A stretch of DNA of 64,000 bases from Vibrio pectenicida (GCA_024347015.1 AP024890.1:1-64000); one strand, 5' to 3'. Shown: positions 1 to 8,705, counted from the stretch's first letter. Numbers and translations are program-made. The notes: a model not told the origin generated them from the sequence alone.

Positions 1-743
1 AAGGTTGGAAGCATTTGAGCAAAGCGTAAGCTAGTGGCCGACAGATTGAAATCACCAATCACAAGCGTTTCTTCACTTGGGTAAACTGAAAGCAAAGACT
101 CCACCGTTTTGATTAAAGCATTGCGCCTATACCATAACTCTTCGGTCCGAGGTGACGGCGGATGTGCAACAATTAAAGAAATAGGCGCTTGCCGATTTGG
201 GTGCCAAGTTCCTCTAATAATACTTTGCGAATCTGGCGTTTTAAACACTGACATATTTTTTAGTGGCGAAACACTCAGAATCATTTGACTTGAAGGGTAA
301 CCAACCCCCTCCTGCCCACCATAGAAATAAGGGTATATGTCATTTAAGAGTTGCAATTTGTCTCCTACTTCTGGAGCAACTTCTTGCATCACTATTAAAT
401 CTGCTGGTTTAGTCAATAAGTAATTAATAAACGAATTAATGCTAGGGTTTTCGTAATAAAGATTATATTGAATAATCGATATAGAATTTGTACATTGCGC
501 GACTAAGTGTTCATGAGGCTTGGGTGACATTAGTCCGAAAGCACCGGCCAATACAATGCATATCGCACTAGGTGCCCATCTTTGCCCCAAGATCATCAAA
601 AGTGCGATCATTGCATAAAGCACCAAAAATAGCCCCGGGTAGGAAACAATATTTTCTACCCACCAAGTGGACTCAAGAAGTGATAACCCAGCCCATGCTA
701 ACGCTGGAGTGTAAACTACCAGCCAAATTCTCCAACACCTCAC
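1..743 (-). CDS. Endonuclease/exonuclease/phosphatase family protein, 3' end cut by the window edge
   Basis: The minus strand is open from a GTG at 743 to position 1. An AGGA motif lies about 7 bases before the GTG. The first ~75 residues hold two hydrophobic segments, suggesting a membrane anchor. A segment containing IVMQEV and later VIGDFNLSAT follows. These match the metal-binding Glu and the GDFN motif of the DNase I-like phosphodiesterase/nuclease fold. The C-terminal part, with the expected final SDH motif, lies outside the window. The fold assignment is good. The substrate (DNA, phospholipid or nucleotide) cannot be told. The start codon is inferred, because the only ATG nearby is in another frame. 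Confidence 0.72.
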   Translation of the reverse strand, partial: MRCWRIWLVVYTPALAWAGLSLLESTWWVENIVSYPGLFLVLYAMIALLMILGQRWAPSAICIVLAGAFGLMSPKPHEHLVAQCTNSISIIQYNLYYENPSINSFINYLLTKPADLIVMQEVAPEVGDKLQLLNDIYPYFYGGQEGVGYPSSQMILSVSPLKNMSVFKTPDSQSIIRGTWHPNRQAPISLIVAHPPSPRTEELWYRRNALIKTVESLLSVYPSEETLVIGDFNLSATSLRFAQMLPT

Positions 744-1072
744 TTTCAGTCCTATTTAATTGGAGCATGGTATAATTATGAACCAAGTCTTTGTAATTGG
801 CCCAATTTTGTCAAAAATGAGCCTAAAAGACCGTCTAGGTAACATTTTTAATAAATATAGGCGTTAGTGTCCTGATACTATCGAGTCGGTATAAAACGAT
901 ATACGGGGGCTAAATCGAAACCCTTTTAGACAATATAAACAATAAACGGTTAATTCTTGGAAATATGAACAACCTTCTCTCTTAATTTACCATCGAATGC
1001 TTATACCCACACTTGATTTTAAAAAAAGCAACTATACTGCATTGTGTATAAACTACTAAATGAGGTTCAACC

Positions 1073-1801
1073 ATGAGAGTTTTGCTGCTTGTCTGTATAT
1101 TTTTTTCCACATCTATTTTTGCAAACAACCTAAATGATCTTAGTTATATCACCGAATCCTACCCTCCTTTTAATTATCATGAAAACAAAGAGCTCAAGGG
1201 GCTTTCAGTGGATGTCTTGGAGGCAGCAACTAAAGCTGTCGGTGAACCAGTATCACGAAGTAATATCAAACTCCAGCCATGGGCTCGCGGTTATGACGCC
1301 GCGCTCAAAGGTCCTAAAGTAGCACTGTTTGCTACCACGAGAACCGAAGAAAGAGAGTCCAAGTTTAAGTGGGTTGGGCCGATTATTGCCACTAAGGTTG
1401 TCATCTTTTCCAGTAAGAATGTCACTATCAGTGATGCTTCAGAGCTAAGCAAATATAAAATTGGTGTGGTTAGAGATGATGTGGGAGAAGCTCTTCTGAA
1501 GAAAGCGGGCGTTCCGGCATCTGCTATGAAGGTTTCACCAGGTGCAGAACTATTAATAAAGCAACTTGCTGCAGGGCGAATAGATATGTTGGCCTACGAG
1601 CAAAGTGTAGCAACCTACTTAATGAAATCTGCAAACGTTGATCCTAGCAAATTTAATGTTGCATATGTTCTCAGCGAAGGGCAACTCTTCTATAGCCTTA
1701 GCCCTGATACACCAGATGAATACGTCAACAAGTTACAAAAAGGGCTAGACCAAATCGCTCAATCTGGCGAGCTAGACAAAATAAAGAGTCAGTACCAATA
1801 G
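1073..1801 (+). CDS. Periplasmic solute-binding protein, amino-acid type (SBP_bac_3)
   Basis: This 242-residue protein has a clear signal peptide (residues 1-17, ending SIFA). A type 3 extracellular binding domain follows. Visible family features are the opening YITESYPPFNY, a central ALFATTRTEERESKF stretch and GRIDMLAYEQSVA before the C-terminal helix. The length is that of a minimal binding protein. No permease or ATPase gene is adjacent, so it may be an orphan ligand binder or serve a transporter elsewhere. TGAGG lies 7-11 bases before the ATG. A rho-independent terminator follows directly, so it is probably monocistronic. The ligand is unknown; polar amino acids are typical of the family. 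Confidence 0.82.
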   Translation: MRVLLLVCIFFSTSIFANNLNDLSYITESYPPFNYHENKELKGLSVDVLEAATKAVGEPVSRSNIKLQPWARGYDAALKGPKVALFATTRTEERESKFKWVGPIIATKVVIFSSKNVTISDASELSKYKIGVVRDDVGEALLKKAGVPASAMKVSPGAELLIKQLAAGRIDMLAYEQSVATYLMKSANVDPSKFNVAYVLSEGQLFYSLSPDTPDEYVNKLQKGLDQIAQSGELDKIKSQYQ

Positions 1802-1847
1802 TCCATAGACGAAACGCCAAAATAGTGATTTAGTTGAAACTCCATAC

Positions 1848-1878
1848 AGCTGTCGAGCCTCCACTCGACAGCTTTTTT
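1848..1878 (+). terminator. Rho-independent terminator after the binding-protein gene
   Basis: A perfect 10-bp stem (AGCTGTCGAG at 1848-1857 with CTCGACAGCT at 1864-1873) encloses a 6-base loop and runs into a T tract at 1873-1878. It lies 46 bases after the stop codon of the 1073 gene. Confidence 0.9.
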
Positions 1879-1997
1879 GAATCGTAATAACTTTGATCTG
1901 CATTAGTATCGTAAATGAGTTAACTTGATTGCAGGAATAATCTTTCAGCTATTGTTGACATATAAGTTACAATTTAAGGCCTGTATTCAATATAATC

Positions 1998-3416
1998 ATG
2001 ATGACTTTCCACAAATTGAGTACAAGGATGAAGATTTACCCATTGGTGATTTTTTTCATTACTGCGCTTCCTTGGGCCTCCCATGCAACAAACATCCAAA
2101 AAAAGTGGCAATCTTTTTTTCAGCGTACTTGGCAGATCGCACCTCTAGTAGTCAATTCGCAAGAGTTAAGCCACTTTCCTCAGAAACTACTTAGAGAAAG
2201 TGCCCGCTATCCTGATTTTGAATACTATAGCTGGGGCGATATCCAAATCTTGTATCAGATTGCACAAGATTGCCAAGTTAATAAACCTACCCAGCCACAC
2301 CTCAAAACAGCCGTCGAATTTGAGTTAGCGCTATGCCATAACCAATCTCTTGATGAAACATGGTTCTCAACTCATTCACCGATACACCCAGCAGGTGGAA
2401 GCTTTGCCGAACGTTATCTATCTAAACATCCAGAAAAAAAAACCACTGGAGATTTTTTGCGTTATCTTACAATTAGTAACCCAAAGCATCCACTGAACAA
2501 ACAACTATCACTACTTTCAGTTAAAGGAAGAGAAACTCTGCTTAATGGTTATCGAGCATGGATGGAAGAAGAAACACTATGGTTAAGTGGTGAACAAGGC
2601 TGGAAAGCCGTACCAAATATAAAATGGCACCCTGTTGCCAAAGAATTAAATATCCGCTTATCGGGACCTAATTGTGAATTACGGTATAGCAACCTTTGTA
2701 TCAACGAAGTAACACATAACCTTATAATGCAACGACTTATTTTAATTAGCATTTCAGTCATAGTGCTATTTTTATTTGCCAAAAGTCTGTACATCAGGCG
2801 GAAACAAAATAGAGAGAAACGCTTTATTTTACAGCTACTCACACACGAGCTTCGGACACCAATTACCAGTTTAGGCCTAACCGTTGAAATGCTTCGCAAT
2901 CAATTTGATCTATTAACGGAAGAAACTCAACAAGCAGTCTGGCGACTTATTTCCGATCACCAAAGGTTGGCCCAACTTACGGAAAATAGCAAAGTGTATC
3001 TAAGCACGCACAGCTCACACCAGTTGATGGAACAAACTGCCTACATAAGTGATTGGCTAGATCATTTATGCGAGAAACATAACTTAAGTTATCAACTCAA
3101 CCAAGATAAAGAAGTCACCCTTCCCTTCTACTGGCTTTCAATATGTATGGATAACCTGATTAGAAATGCCAAACAGCATGGAAAAGGAGAAGTTACTGTC
3201 TACGTTACTTTGACAGACAAACTAAAGCTCACAGTATCTGATCAAGGTGTTTTTCCTTCAACACTCTCACAACTAATGACCGCCTCCATTGCAAAGCCTA
3301 GTACTGACAATATGGGCATGGGCTTAAGTATTATCCGACATTTAATTGCACTTATAGGTGGACATCTGACAATCCGCCGTCGTCCAACTCGCTGTACTTT
3401 GGAAATACCACTATGA
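1998..3416 (+). CDS. vxrA: VxrA-type sensor histidine kinase
   Basis: A 472-residue membrane kinase. A signal/TM segment at about residues 11-30 is followed by a large periplasmic sensor region (to ~245) like the DUF3404 domain of Vibrio VxrA. A second TM comes next (~248-268), then the dimerisation domain with phospho-acceptor His283 in TxHELRTP. The N box (DNLIRNAKQHG) and a GMGLSI glycine box are in the ATPase domain. The gene overlaps vxrB by 4 bases and is followed by vxrC, the known Vibrio order. In V. cholerae this system (also called WigKR) responds to cell-wall stress and controls type VI secretion, biofilm and wall genes. An in-frame ATG at 2028 gives a cleaner signal peptide and may be the true start. 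Confidence 0.88.
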   Translation: MMTFHKLSTRMKIYPLVIFFITALPWASHATNIQKKWQSFFQRTWQIAPLVVNSQELSHFPQKLLRESARYPDFEYYSWGDIQILYQIAQDCQVNKPTQPHLKTAVEFELALCHNQSLDETWFSTHSPIHPAGGSFAERYLSKHPEKKTTGDFLRYLTISNPKHPLNKQLSLLSVKGRETLLNGYRAWMEEETLWLSGEQGWKAVPNIKWHPVAKELNIRLSGPNCELRYSNLCINEVTHNLIMQRLILISISVIVLFLFAKSLYIRRKQNREKRFILQLLTHELRTPITSLGLTVEMLRNQFDLLTEETQQAVWRLISDHQRLAQLTENSKVYLSTHSSHQLMEQTAYISDWLDHLCEKHNLSYQLNQDKEVTLPFYWLSICMDNLIRNAKQHGKGEVTVYVTLTDKLKLTVSDQGVFPSTLSQLMTASIAKPSTDNMGMGLSIIRHLIALIGGHLTIRRRPTRCTLEIPL

Positions 3417-4060
3417 AAACTCTATTATTGATTGAAGATGACGAATTACTTGGTCAAGGTTTAGTTTCTCTATTTGAATCTCAAGGTTATAAGTGTTTTT
3501 GGACTCAAAAATCGACTGAGGTGGAGAAGCACTGGTTTAAAGCGGATTTAGTTATTCTCGACAGGCAACTAGCTGATGGAGATAGTCTAAAGTACCTTAC
3601 CAACTGGCTATTACTTAAAGCGCTCCCCGTCATAATTCTAACAGCTAAAGTCGATACGCAGCAAAAGATAGAAGGTTTATTAAGTGGAGCTAAGGATTAT
3701 GTTACTAAGCCCTTTTCACACCAAGAACTCTTAGCCAGAATTGCAAGCCAACTTAGGCCCCTTGGTGACAGCTCTCTTTGTTATGCTGGCATAGAAATAC
3801 GCCTTGCGAAGCGTGATGCTGTCTTTGATAACCAAACCGTTTCTCTTAAACCTAAAGAATTTAAACTCTTGGTGTTACTAATACAAAATCAAGGCCGCGT
3901 CTTTCATCGAGATGAGTTACTCAACAAAGTCTGGGGTTATCAAGCCTTTCCAAGCACTCGAACAGTCGACAATCATATTTTGCGCCTAAGACAAAAGCTA
4001 CCTGTCCTCAATATCGAAACCCACCGGGGGGTTGGTTACCGACTCCATGAGGCGTTTTGA
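3413..4060 (+). CDS. vxrB: VxrB-type OmpR-family response regulator
   Basis: 215 residues. The receiver domain (1-~115) has acidic pocket residues in IEDDE, phospho-acceptor Asp50 (VILD), and the conserved Lys in VTKPF. A winged-helix DNA-binding domain follows (~125-215), with the OmpR pattern KEFKLLVLL and TVDNHILRLRQKL ending in RGVGYRL. It starts inside the kinase stop codon (ATGA overlap) and ends one base into vxrC, so the three genes are translationally coupled. It is the expected phosphorylation target of the upstream VxrA-like kinase. Confidence 0.92.
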   Translation: MKTLLLIEDDELLGQGLVSLFESQGYKCFWTQKSTEVEKHWFKADLVILDRQLADGDSLKYLTNWLLLKALPVIILTAKVDTQQKIEGLLSGAKDYVTKPFSHQELLARIASQLRPLGDSSLCYAGIEIRLAKRDAVFDNQTVSLKPKEFKLLVLLIQNQGRVFHRDELLNKVWGYQAFPSTRTVDNHILRLRQKLPVLNIETHRGVGYRLHEAF

Positions 4061-4899
4061 TGAGATATAAGCTGCTTTTCAGTATCTATACAGTATGCCA
4101 ACCTCACTTTGTACAAGCTAGCTGGTTTACAGATACAGAGCTCCACCCCGTATACCAAGCATTAATCAACCACCAGCCAAAGCTCGCATGGCAAGAGCTT
4201 ATTCTGACCCTAAGCCGCGAAAATATTAAGAGTCAATATTGGATTGCGGTTAAACAAGAGATCCTTAGCCAAACGTCTTGTGGACAGGAACTTATGGATA
4301 ACTCTGTTGCGCTGCCTATGAAGATGAATATTAGTTTTATTCGCCGTTCAGGGTTATCATCTCAAGGCTTCCAAATTAAACTCTCAACCGAAAAAACTAG
4401 AACTGATAGCCTCGTCGAGCTCATCTCTCCATCTTCAACTAGGCTTCTGAGGGCCAAATTATCTAAGCAAAGCGCTTATCAAGAGCTTGAGACAAAAGAG
4501 ATGCTAATCAAGCCAAGTACTGGTGTTTATCAACTGCGCATTAATGGTCAATCTTTTCCGTTGCTCATAGCCATACCGGACAATAAAAGCTGGCTTACCT
4601 ATGATAACACTGCAAAAATTATCAGGACCTCATTTCCAGAAACAATCAAAGGTTGTAGCCAAGCTGTTGCATCATGGCAGTGGTTTGATAGCAACTATAC
4701 AATGCTAGATAGTAAAATCCCCATTCAAAAACATATTGCTTCTGTCCCTCAACCTACATATCAACATGAAAGAGCAAAACACCTTAGCGCTTCAGTGTCT
4801 TTATTCGAATACCAGCAAGGAATTAAGATTGATTACATACAACGAGTGGCCATACCGTTTTCGCCATTTGTGATGGAGAAGAAGGGTGTAATAAACTAA
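4060..4899 (+). CDS. vxrC: VxrC-like DUF2861 periplasmic protein
   Basis: 279 residues from the ATG at 4060, which overlaps the vxrB stop as TGATG. The N-terminus looks like a weak signal peptide (MRYKLLFSIYTVCQPHFVQA), so the product is probably periplasmic. Place, size and overall pattern fit DUF2861, the family encoded third in vxr operons. Its biochemical role is not established. In V. cholerae two more genes (vxrD, vxrE) follow. Here the next gene is an unrelated glucanase, so the operon appears shortened to ABC. A TTG three bases upstream is a less likely start. Confidence 0.78.
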   Translation: MRYKLLFSIYTVCQPHFVQASWFTDTELHPVYQALINHQPKLAWQELILTLSRENIKSQYWIAVKQEILSQTSCGQELMDNSVALPMKMNISFIRRSGLSSQGFQIKLSTEKTRTDSLVELISPSSTRLLRAKLSKQSAYQELETKEMLIKPSTGVYQLRINGQSFPLLIAIPDNKSWLTYDNTAKIIRTSFPETIKGCSQAVASWQWFDSNYTMLDSKIPIQKHIASVPQPTYQHERAKHLSASVSLFEYQQGIKIDYIQRVAIPFSPFVMEKKGVIN

Positions 4900-5022
4900 C
4901 TTCCCTCTTGCTATGATGCTGGATATGAATGAACTATAGAGCAATAGTGACAAATAGGAGACAAAGCTCGACGTCAGCTCGTTAGTATTGGTCTATTACA
5001 AACAATCAGCTATGGTTCATTC

Positions 5023-6213
5023 ATGTCAAAATACCACTTAACATCAATAATCCTGTCACTAAGTTGCCTAATAACTCAGATTGCCAGCGCCGCCGATCTG
5101 GTTCACTTCTGGGACACCCCACAGCATGGTGCGAATGTATTCAACCGCATGCCGGCAACGCCAACGTTATACCCAGCTCTTAAGGCTTACAATGCGACTT
5201 GGGTTCGTCTCGCCTATGATAAATGGCAATCTGACCATCATGACTTCCTGATCGGAAATGCAGATGATTATCAAGGGCTGATAAAGCAAGATCTTAATAG
5301 GCTAATCAATGAAATAGATAAAGCAGGAGAAGCTGGCCTCAAAGTTGTGGTATCTCCTTTGTCACTACCCTTCATGCGCTGGTCACAAAACAATGGCCAA
5401 CGCTTTGATGGTCGCTTATTCGAAAACCAAGATAATTGGGACAGAGCGATCTCTTTTTGGGTAGATCTTGCCAAAGAGCTAAAAAATAATCCCCATATTG
5501 CCGCTTACAATATCATTAATGAGCCAGCTCCAGAAAAGGAGGCTGGATTAAAAGAGCACGCCTCTCTTAATGAAATGCAAGCCTGGTACAAGCTCAATAA
5601 AGGTGGAAGTCATGATTTACCTCTTTTCTATGAAAAAACAATCAAAGCGATAAGAAAAGTCGACACTGTGACCCCTATTATAGTTGATGCCGGCTGGTAT
5701 GCTGCGGCGGATAGTTTCAACTACTGGGACAAAGCAATCAATGATAAAAAAGTTTTGTACAGTTTTCATATGTATGAACCCTATCAAGCAACTAGTTCTC
5801 ATAATCTAAACAGAAATGAGCCCTACTTTTATCCAGGGAAGGTTCCTTTTGCAGATAAACCCAACGCGATTTGGGATGCTACAACCGTGCAACAATACCT
5901 CAATAACCCCATTAATTGGGCCAATCAACATAACATTCCCACGAACAGGCTTATAGCTGGTGAATTTGGCTGCGTTAGAAAACTCAACAACTGCGCAACA
6001 TACTTAGATGATGTGATAACTGCTTTAGATAAAAACAATCTTCATTGGGCTTTCTATAGCTTTAGAGAAGATGAATGGGATGGTATGAATTACGAGCTCG
6101 GCGCCCAAAAAGCCGTTGGATGGGATTACTGGGAAGCACAAGAAAAAGGTAAACCAGACCCGATACAATATCAATCTTCGCCTTTGTTTTCAGTAATTCA
6201 AAAAAAGTTATAA
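5023..6213 (+). CDS. Secreted GH5-family beta-glucanase (cellulase-like)
   Basis: 396 residues with a signal peptide (1-~23, ending QIASA). A single glycoside hydrolase 5 barrel follows. The acid/base is predicted as Glu167 in NIINEPAP and the nucleophile as Glu314 in IAGEFG. The barrel also shows a WVRLAYD strand and YSFHMYEPYQ before the nucleophile. No carbohydrate-binding module is visible. It hydrolyses beta-1,4-linked glucans or mannans in the periplasm or outside the cell; the exact specificity cannot be read. It lies 123 bases after vxrC in the same direction with no terminator seen between, so co-transcription or Vxr control is possible but unproven. GH5 clan membership is sure, substrate is not. 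Confidence 0.87.
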   Translation: MSKYHLTSIILSLSCLITQIASAADLVHFWDTPQHGANVFNRMPATPTLYPALKAYNATWVRLAYDKWQSDHHDFLIGNADDYQGLIKQDLNRLINEIDKAGEAGLKVVVSPLSLPFMRWSQNNGQRFDGRLFENQDNWDRAISFWVDLAKELKNNPHIAAYNIINEPAPEKEAGLKEHASLNEMQAWYKLNKGGSHDLPLFYEKTIKAIRKVDTVTPIIVDAGWYAAADSFNYWDKAINDKKVLYSFHMYEPYQATSSHNLNRNEPYFYPGKVPFADKPNAIWDATTVQQYLNNPINWANQHNIPTNRLIAGEFGCVRKLNNCATYLDDVITALDKNNLHWAFYSFREDEWDGMNYELGAQKAVGWDYWEAQEKGKPDPIQYQSSPLFSVIQKKL

Positions 6214-6227
6214 CTGTAGTTTCGCAC

Positions 6228-6253
6228 AAAATATATGAACAAAATATATGAAC
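6228..6253. repeat. 13-bp direct tandem repeat after the GH5 gene
   Basis: AAAATATATGAAC occurs twice head to tail (6228-6240, 6241-6253), and a partial third copy begins with AAAATA. It lies in the 3' region between the GH5 stop and a terminator. Function unknown. Confidence 0.8.
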
Positions 6254-6494
6254 AAAATACCGATAGGTTAAATGCTTATTGGAGCTTGTCTATAAGAAAT
6301 CGCTTTCACAAATGAAATTTATATTTTCATATTTATCATTTAAAGAAACGTAACATAAGTGTTACTTTGTTTAAAGTTGGTAACACTGATACAAAGTCAT
6401 CATACATAATCACAGATACTTTATAACAGTTGAAATATGGACATTTAACCAACAACCTCCAAACGAACAAAATAAAATTGTTGCCCTTCTTTAC

Positions 6495-6526
6495 CCGCAC
6501 AGTCTGCCCATTGTGCGGTTTTTTTT
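6495..6526 (+). terminator. Rho-independent terminator, 280 bases past the GH5 stop
   Basis: CCGCACA (6495-6501) pairs with TGTGCGG (6512-6518) around a 10-base loop, followed by eight T residues. The orientation serves plus-strand transcription. The interval 6214-6494 has no ORF, so this ends either a long 3' UTR of the GH5 mRNA or a separate small RNA. Confidence 0.85.
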
Positions 6527-6543
6527 CTTGTCGATAAATACAT

Positions 6544-7053
6544 TCAAGTAGATACCATGATTCGTGATATAAGCTCTTCTTGCTCTGGGAATTCTCTAGC
6601 CAAATGTTCTACCTTGGCCAGCTCCCAATCAGAGAAATCAAAACCCGGCGCTGTTGTACACCCCACCAAAGAAAAGTGAGATTTATCTTTAACTTCTGCT
6701 GCAAACCACACGTTTTGTGGAACCAGTATTTGATAATCAGCTTGATTCTCTTCAAGAATACAACCAAGAATCCGTTGCTGGTAGCCATACTCAGGGTCAA
6801 GAATATGTATCACAACACTGCTTCCCGTATAGTGATGCCAAAGCTCATCCTGTTTGAGACGATGAAACATTGATACATTGCCTTGCTGCAAAAGATAATA
6901 TATCGATGTTTTAAAAACATGTTCACCACTAAACCTATCAGGCGGGCATTTTAGAACTTCTTTTGAACGGTAATACTCACTAAAATAACCACCCTCAGGA
7001 TGCGGTTTGAGATCTAACTTTTTGACCAGACGGTCGACTTGTGTCAATACCAT
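6544..7053 (-). CDS. Cupin_5 (DUF985) family protein
   Basis: 169 residues. The start shows the family signature LDLKPHPEGGYFSEYYRS. Next come a beta-strand IYYLLQQG, the cupin core MFHRLKQDELWHHYTGS and VPQNVWFAAEV, and GCTTAPGFDFSDWELA near the end. Cupin_5 proteins are small single-domain beta-barrels of uncertain enzymatic role; some resemble sugar isomerases. No operon partner is seen. It is convergent with the plus-strand terminator at 6495. Confidence 0.85.
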   Translation of the reverse strand: MVLTQVDRLVKKLDLKPHPEGGYFSEYYRSKEVLKCPPDRFSGEHVFKTSIYYLLQQGNVSMFHRLKQDELWHHYTGSSVVIHILDPEYGYQQRILGCILEENQADYQILVPQNVWFAAEVKDKSHFSLVGCTTAPGFDFSDWELAKVEHLAREFPEQEELISRIMVST

Positions 7054-7190
7054 TGCTACTATCTAGCTGAAATATAAATACAAATATAATATTACGCTCT
7101 ACAAAAATAGCAATCTTGCGAACCATCGACAGTTAGGGAACGTGAACGCGTGTATATTTAAGCGCGTTGTTATTTATAATGATATTATGG

Positions 7191-7331
7191 CTAGTCTTTA
7201 TAGTGCTGAACAGACACATGTACATCATAGTAAATGTCATACTGTTGAAACATTTTCTTCAATGCGTAGTTGTTTATATACTCACTATTGACTAATGTGC
7301 CATCAAGATCAAAAATAATACAGTTCGTCAT
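7191..7331 (-). pseudogene. Truncated HAD-superfamily hydrolase remnant
   Basis: From an ATG at 7331 the frame reads a perfect HAD motif I (IIFDLDGTLVNSE) and stops after about 46 residues. The cap domain and motifs II-IV are missing. Intact phosphoglycolate-phosphatase-like HADs have 200 or more residues. The remaining downstream sequence on the minus strand shows no continuation in another frame, so most of the gene has been deleted. The frame extends upstream to an ATG at 7388, but that stretch is not HAD-like. Confidence 0.7.
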
Positions 7332-7751
7332 ACTTTCACCAATTCTTCTGTTTCCTGCTAGAAAAAAACAACGCTTTAAATTCATCAAAAGTGTTAAATA
7401 TCATTGGTTTGATTATACATATAGAGTCATAATATAACAGAGGCTTTATCGTTTTTCTTTACTTGAAAATGCACCAATGTATACAAAATCATATAATTAC
7501 ATCCGCAAAAAATAAGACTAAACTCATGATTTTTAAGATTTAAAAAAATAACATCAAAAACTTATATCTATTGTTAGCATATGGTGTATAGTAACCCCCA
7601 GCTCAAACGGCGAGCTATTGATAATATGTTTAGTTCAAGATCTTCACAGTTCTCTTTCGATTTGATTCGTCATTTCTATCCTGCGATACCTTCTTCTTAC
7701 TTCCTTATTTAGTAGCTTTCTTTTTAACTTAATCAATCTATCGAGATATAC

Positions 7752-7964
7752 ATGTCAAATAATACAACTGGTCTAGTAAAGTGGTTTAACGAATCAAAAG
7801 GCTTTGGATTTATCACTCCAGATAACGGCAGTGCTGATCTATTCGTTCACTTTAGATCTATTGCTAGCGACGGTTTCAAAACACTAGCTGAAGGCCAAAA
7901 AGTGTCTTTTAGTGTTGAACAAGGTGCTAAAGGCCCACAAGCGGGTAACGTTACTGTACTGTAA
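7752..7964 (+). CDS. CspA-family cold-shock protein
   Basis: 70 residues, one cold-shock domain. RNP1-type KGFGFITP and RNP2-type LFVHF are intact, and the opening [11 protein letters not shown] is typical. It binds single-stranded nucleic acid and acts as an RNA chaperone. The ATG is preceded by a long leader without an ORF (about 7595-7751), which fits the long 5' UTR of cspA-type mRNAs. A 12-bp hairpin follows the stop. A second paralogue lies at 57575. Whether this copy is cold-induced cannot be told. Confidence 0.93.
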   Translation: MSNNTTGLVKWFNESKGFGFITPDNGSADLFVHFRSIASDGFKTLAEGQKVSFSVEQGAKGPQAGNVTVL

Positions 7965-7973
7965 CTTTTTTAA

Positions 7974-8011
7974 CGAGATCTTACCGACTTCCTAGTTAGG
8001 GTAAGATCTCG
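7974..8011 (+). terminator. Strong hairpin after the cold-shock gene (terminator or attenuator)
   Basis: A perfect 12-bp inverted repeat, CGAGATCTTACC (7974-7985) with GGTAAGATCTCG (8000-8011), has a 14-base loop. The following ATTT is a weak U tract, so termination may be partial and the small ORFs after it may be read through. Confidence 0.65.
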
Positions 8012-8036
8012 ATTTAACATTTCTTTAAGGAGAACT

Positions 8037-8339
8037 ATGGCTCGAAGAACCCATAGAAAAATATACTGGTATTATGTTTTGCGTGAACAAAAAACAGCCA
8101 AGATAAAAATATAATTGTATAATATTAATTTCTTTCTTTATCACAATAAAGCCTCTTGGTCAGCGACCATAAATCAACTAAATAGTGACGTATTAACACG
8201 CCATATCCTCCCCAGAATAAATATAAGTTTTTTTGATTTGAGTTTTTCATTTTGTGAGACTGAAGAATCGGGGAAGATTATAAATTCACAAGGTATGGTC
8301 TTAGGCACTTTTTCTATTTCATCAAATAAAGGAGGTTAA
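8037..8339 (+). pseudogene. Small ORF interrupted by an in-frame TAA (unknown protein)
   Basis: An ideal AAGGAG lies before the ATG at 8037. The frame encodes 25 residues (MARRTHRKIYWYYVLREQ...) and meets TAA at 8112-8114. The very same frame then stays open for 75 more codons to 8339. Read through the stop it would be an ~100-residue protein. Either a nonsense mutation broke the gene, or a 25-residue peptide is made, or the stop is bypassed. The last codons (GGA GGT TAA) form the Shine-Dalgarno sequence of the next ORF, which supports real translation of the downstream part. I do not recognise the family. Confidence 0.5.
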
Positions 8340-8342
8340 ACT

Positions 8343-8492
8343 TTGAAAAAAAAATCAACTTGTCGTAATTCGAAACCAGCCAAAGTCGAAAATCAAATCA
8401 AAGATGAACGTCCGGATAACATTCATGAAATAAGAAAAAAGATCGAGCGGATTCTGTTAGAACGCGAACAGAAAAAGCTATGGGACCTATAA
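8343..8492 (+). CDS. Small charged protein of unknown function, TTG start
   Basis: 49 residues, very basic at the N-terminus (KKKSTCRNSKPAK) and with a charged amphipathic helix (IHEIRKKIERILLERE) at the C-terminus. A near-perfect GGAGG lies 7 bases before the TTG at 8343. That motif overlaps the end of the preceding frame, so translation is probably coupled to it. No ATG occurs in the frame. Family not recognised. It sits in a run of small ORFs downstream of a cold-shock gene. Confidence 0.6.
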   Translation: MKKKSTCRNSKPAKVENQIKDERPDNIHEIRKKIERILLEREQKKLWDL

Positions 8493-8504
8493 AATGAGAA
8501 AAAC

Positions 8505-8705
8505 ATGAGAAAACCAGTAAAAAAAACAGGTAAAAAAATGCGCAAAACCGATTTTGAAGAACGGTTTGCTCTTATGGTCGAAGAATACCAAAAAGCTAAG
8601 GAATTTCTTGAGGCTATGAGCGAAGGCAGTGAAGAATATATCAAGCAGAAGAAAAAGTGTGACATACTATTTGCAAAAGCTGAAAAATTCGTTAATAAAC
8701 AATAA
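8505..8705 (+). CDS. Small lysine-rich helical protein of unknown function
   Basis: 66 residues. A basic N-terminus (residues 2-14) is followed by a predicted alpha-helical, coiled-coil-like body (FEERFALMVEEYQKAKEFLE, then EEYIKQKKKCDILFAKAEKF). An alternative ATG at 8538 has AGG eight bases upstream. It follows the 49-residue ORF by 12 bases and so probably belongs to the same transcript. Family not recognised; the helix pattern and base use look like a real protein. Confidence 0.6.
   Translation: MRKPVKKTGKKMRKTDFEERFALMVEEYQKAKEFLEAMSEGSEEYIKQKKKCDILFAKAEKFVNKQ

Noticed and set aside
572..775. 67-codon plus-strand ORF
   Set aside because: Antisense to the nuclease-family gene on the minus strand and without family features.
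1013..1038. TTGATT and TATACT as promoter of the 1073 binding-protein gene
   Set aside because: Spacer of 14 bases is too short for a standard promoter.
1925..2194. 89-codon ORF overlapping the start of vxrA
   Set aside because: TTG start without ribosome site, covers vxrA in another frame.
7571..7592. TTGTTA and TATAGT as a promoter for the first cold-shock gene
   Set aside because: Spacing is only 10 bases; no better pair is convincing, so no promoter is called.
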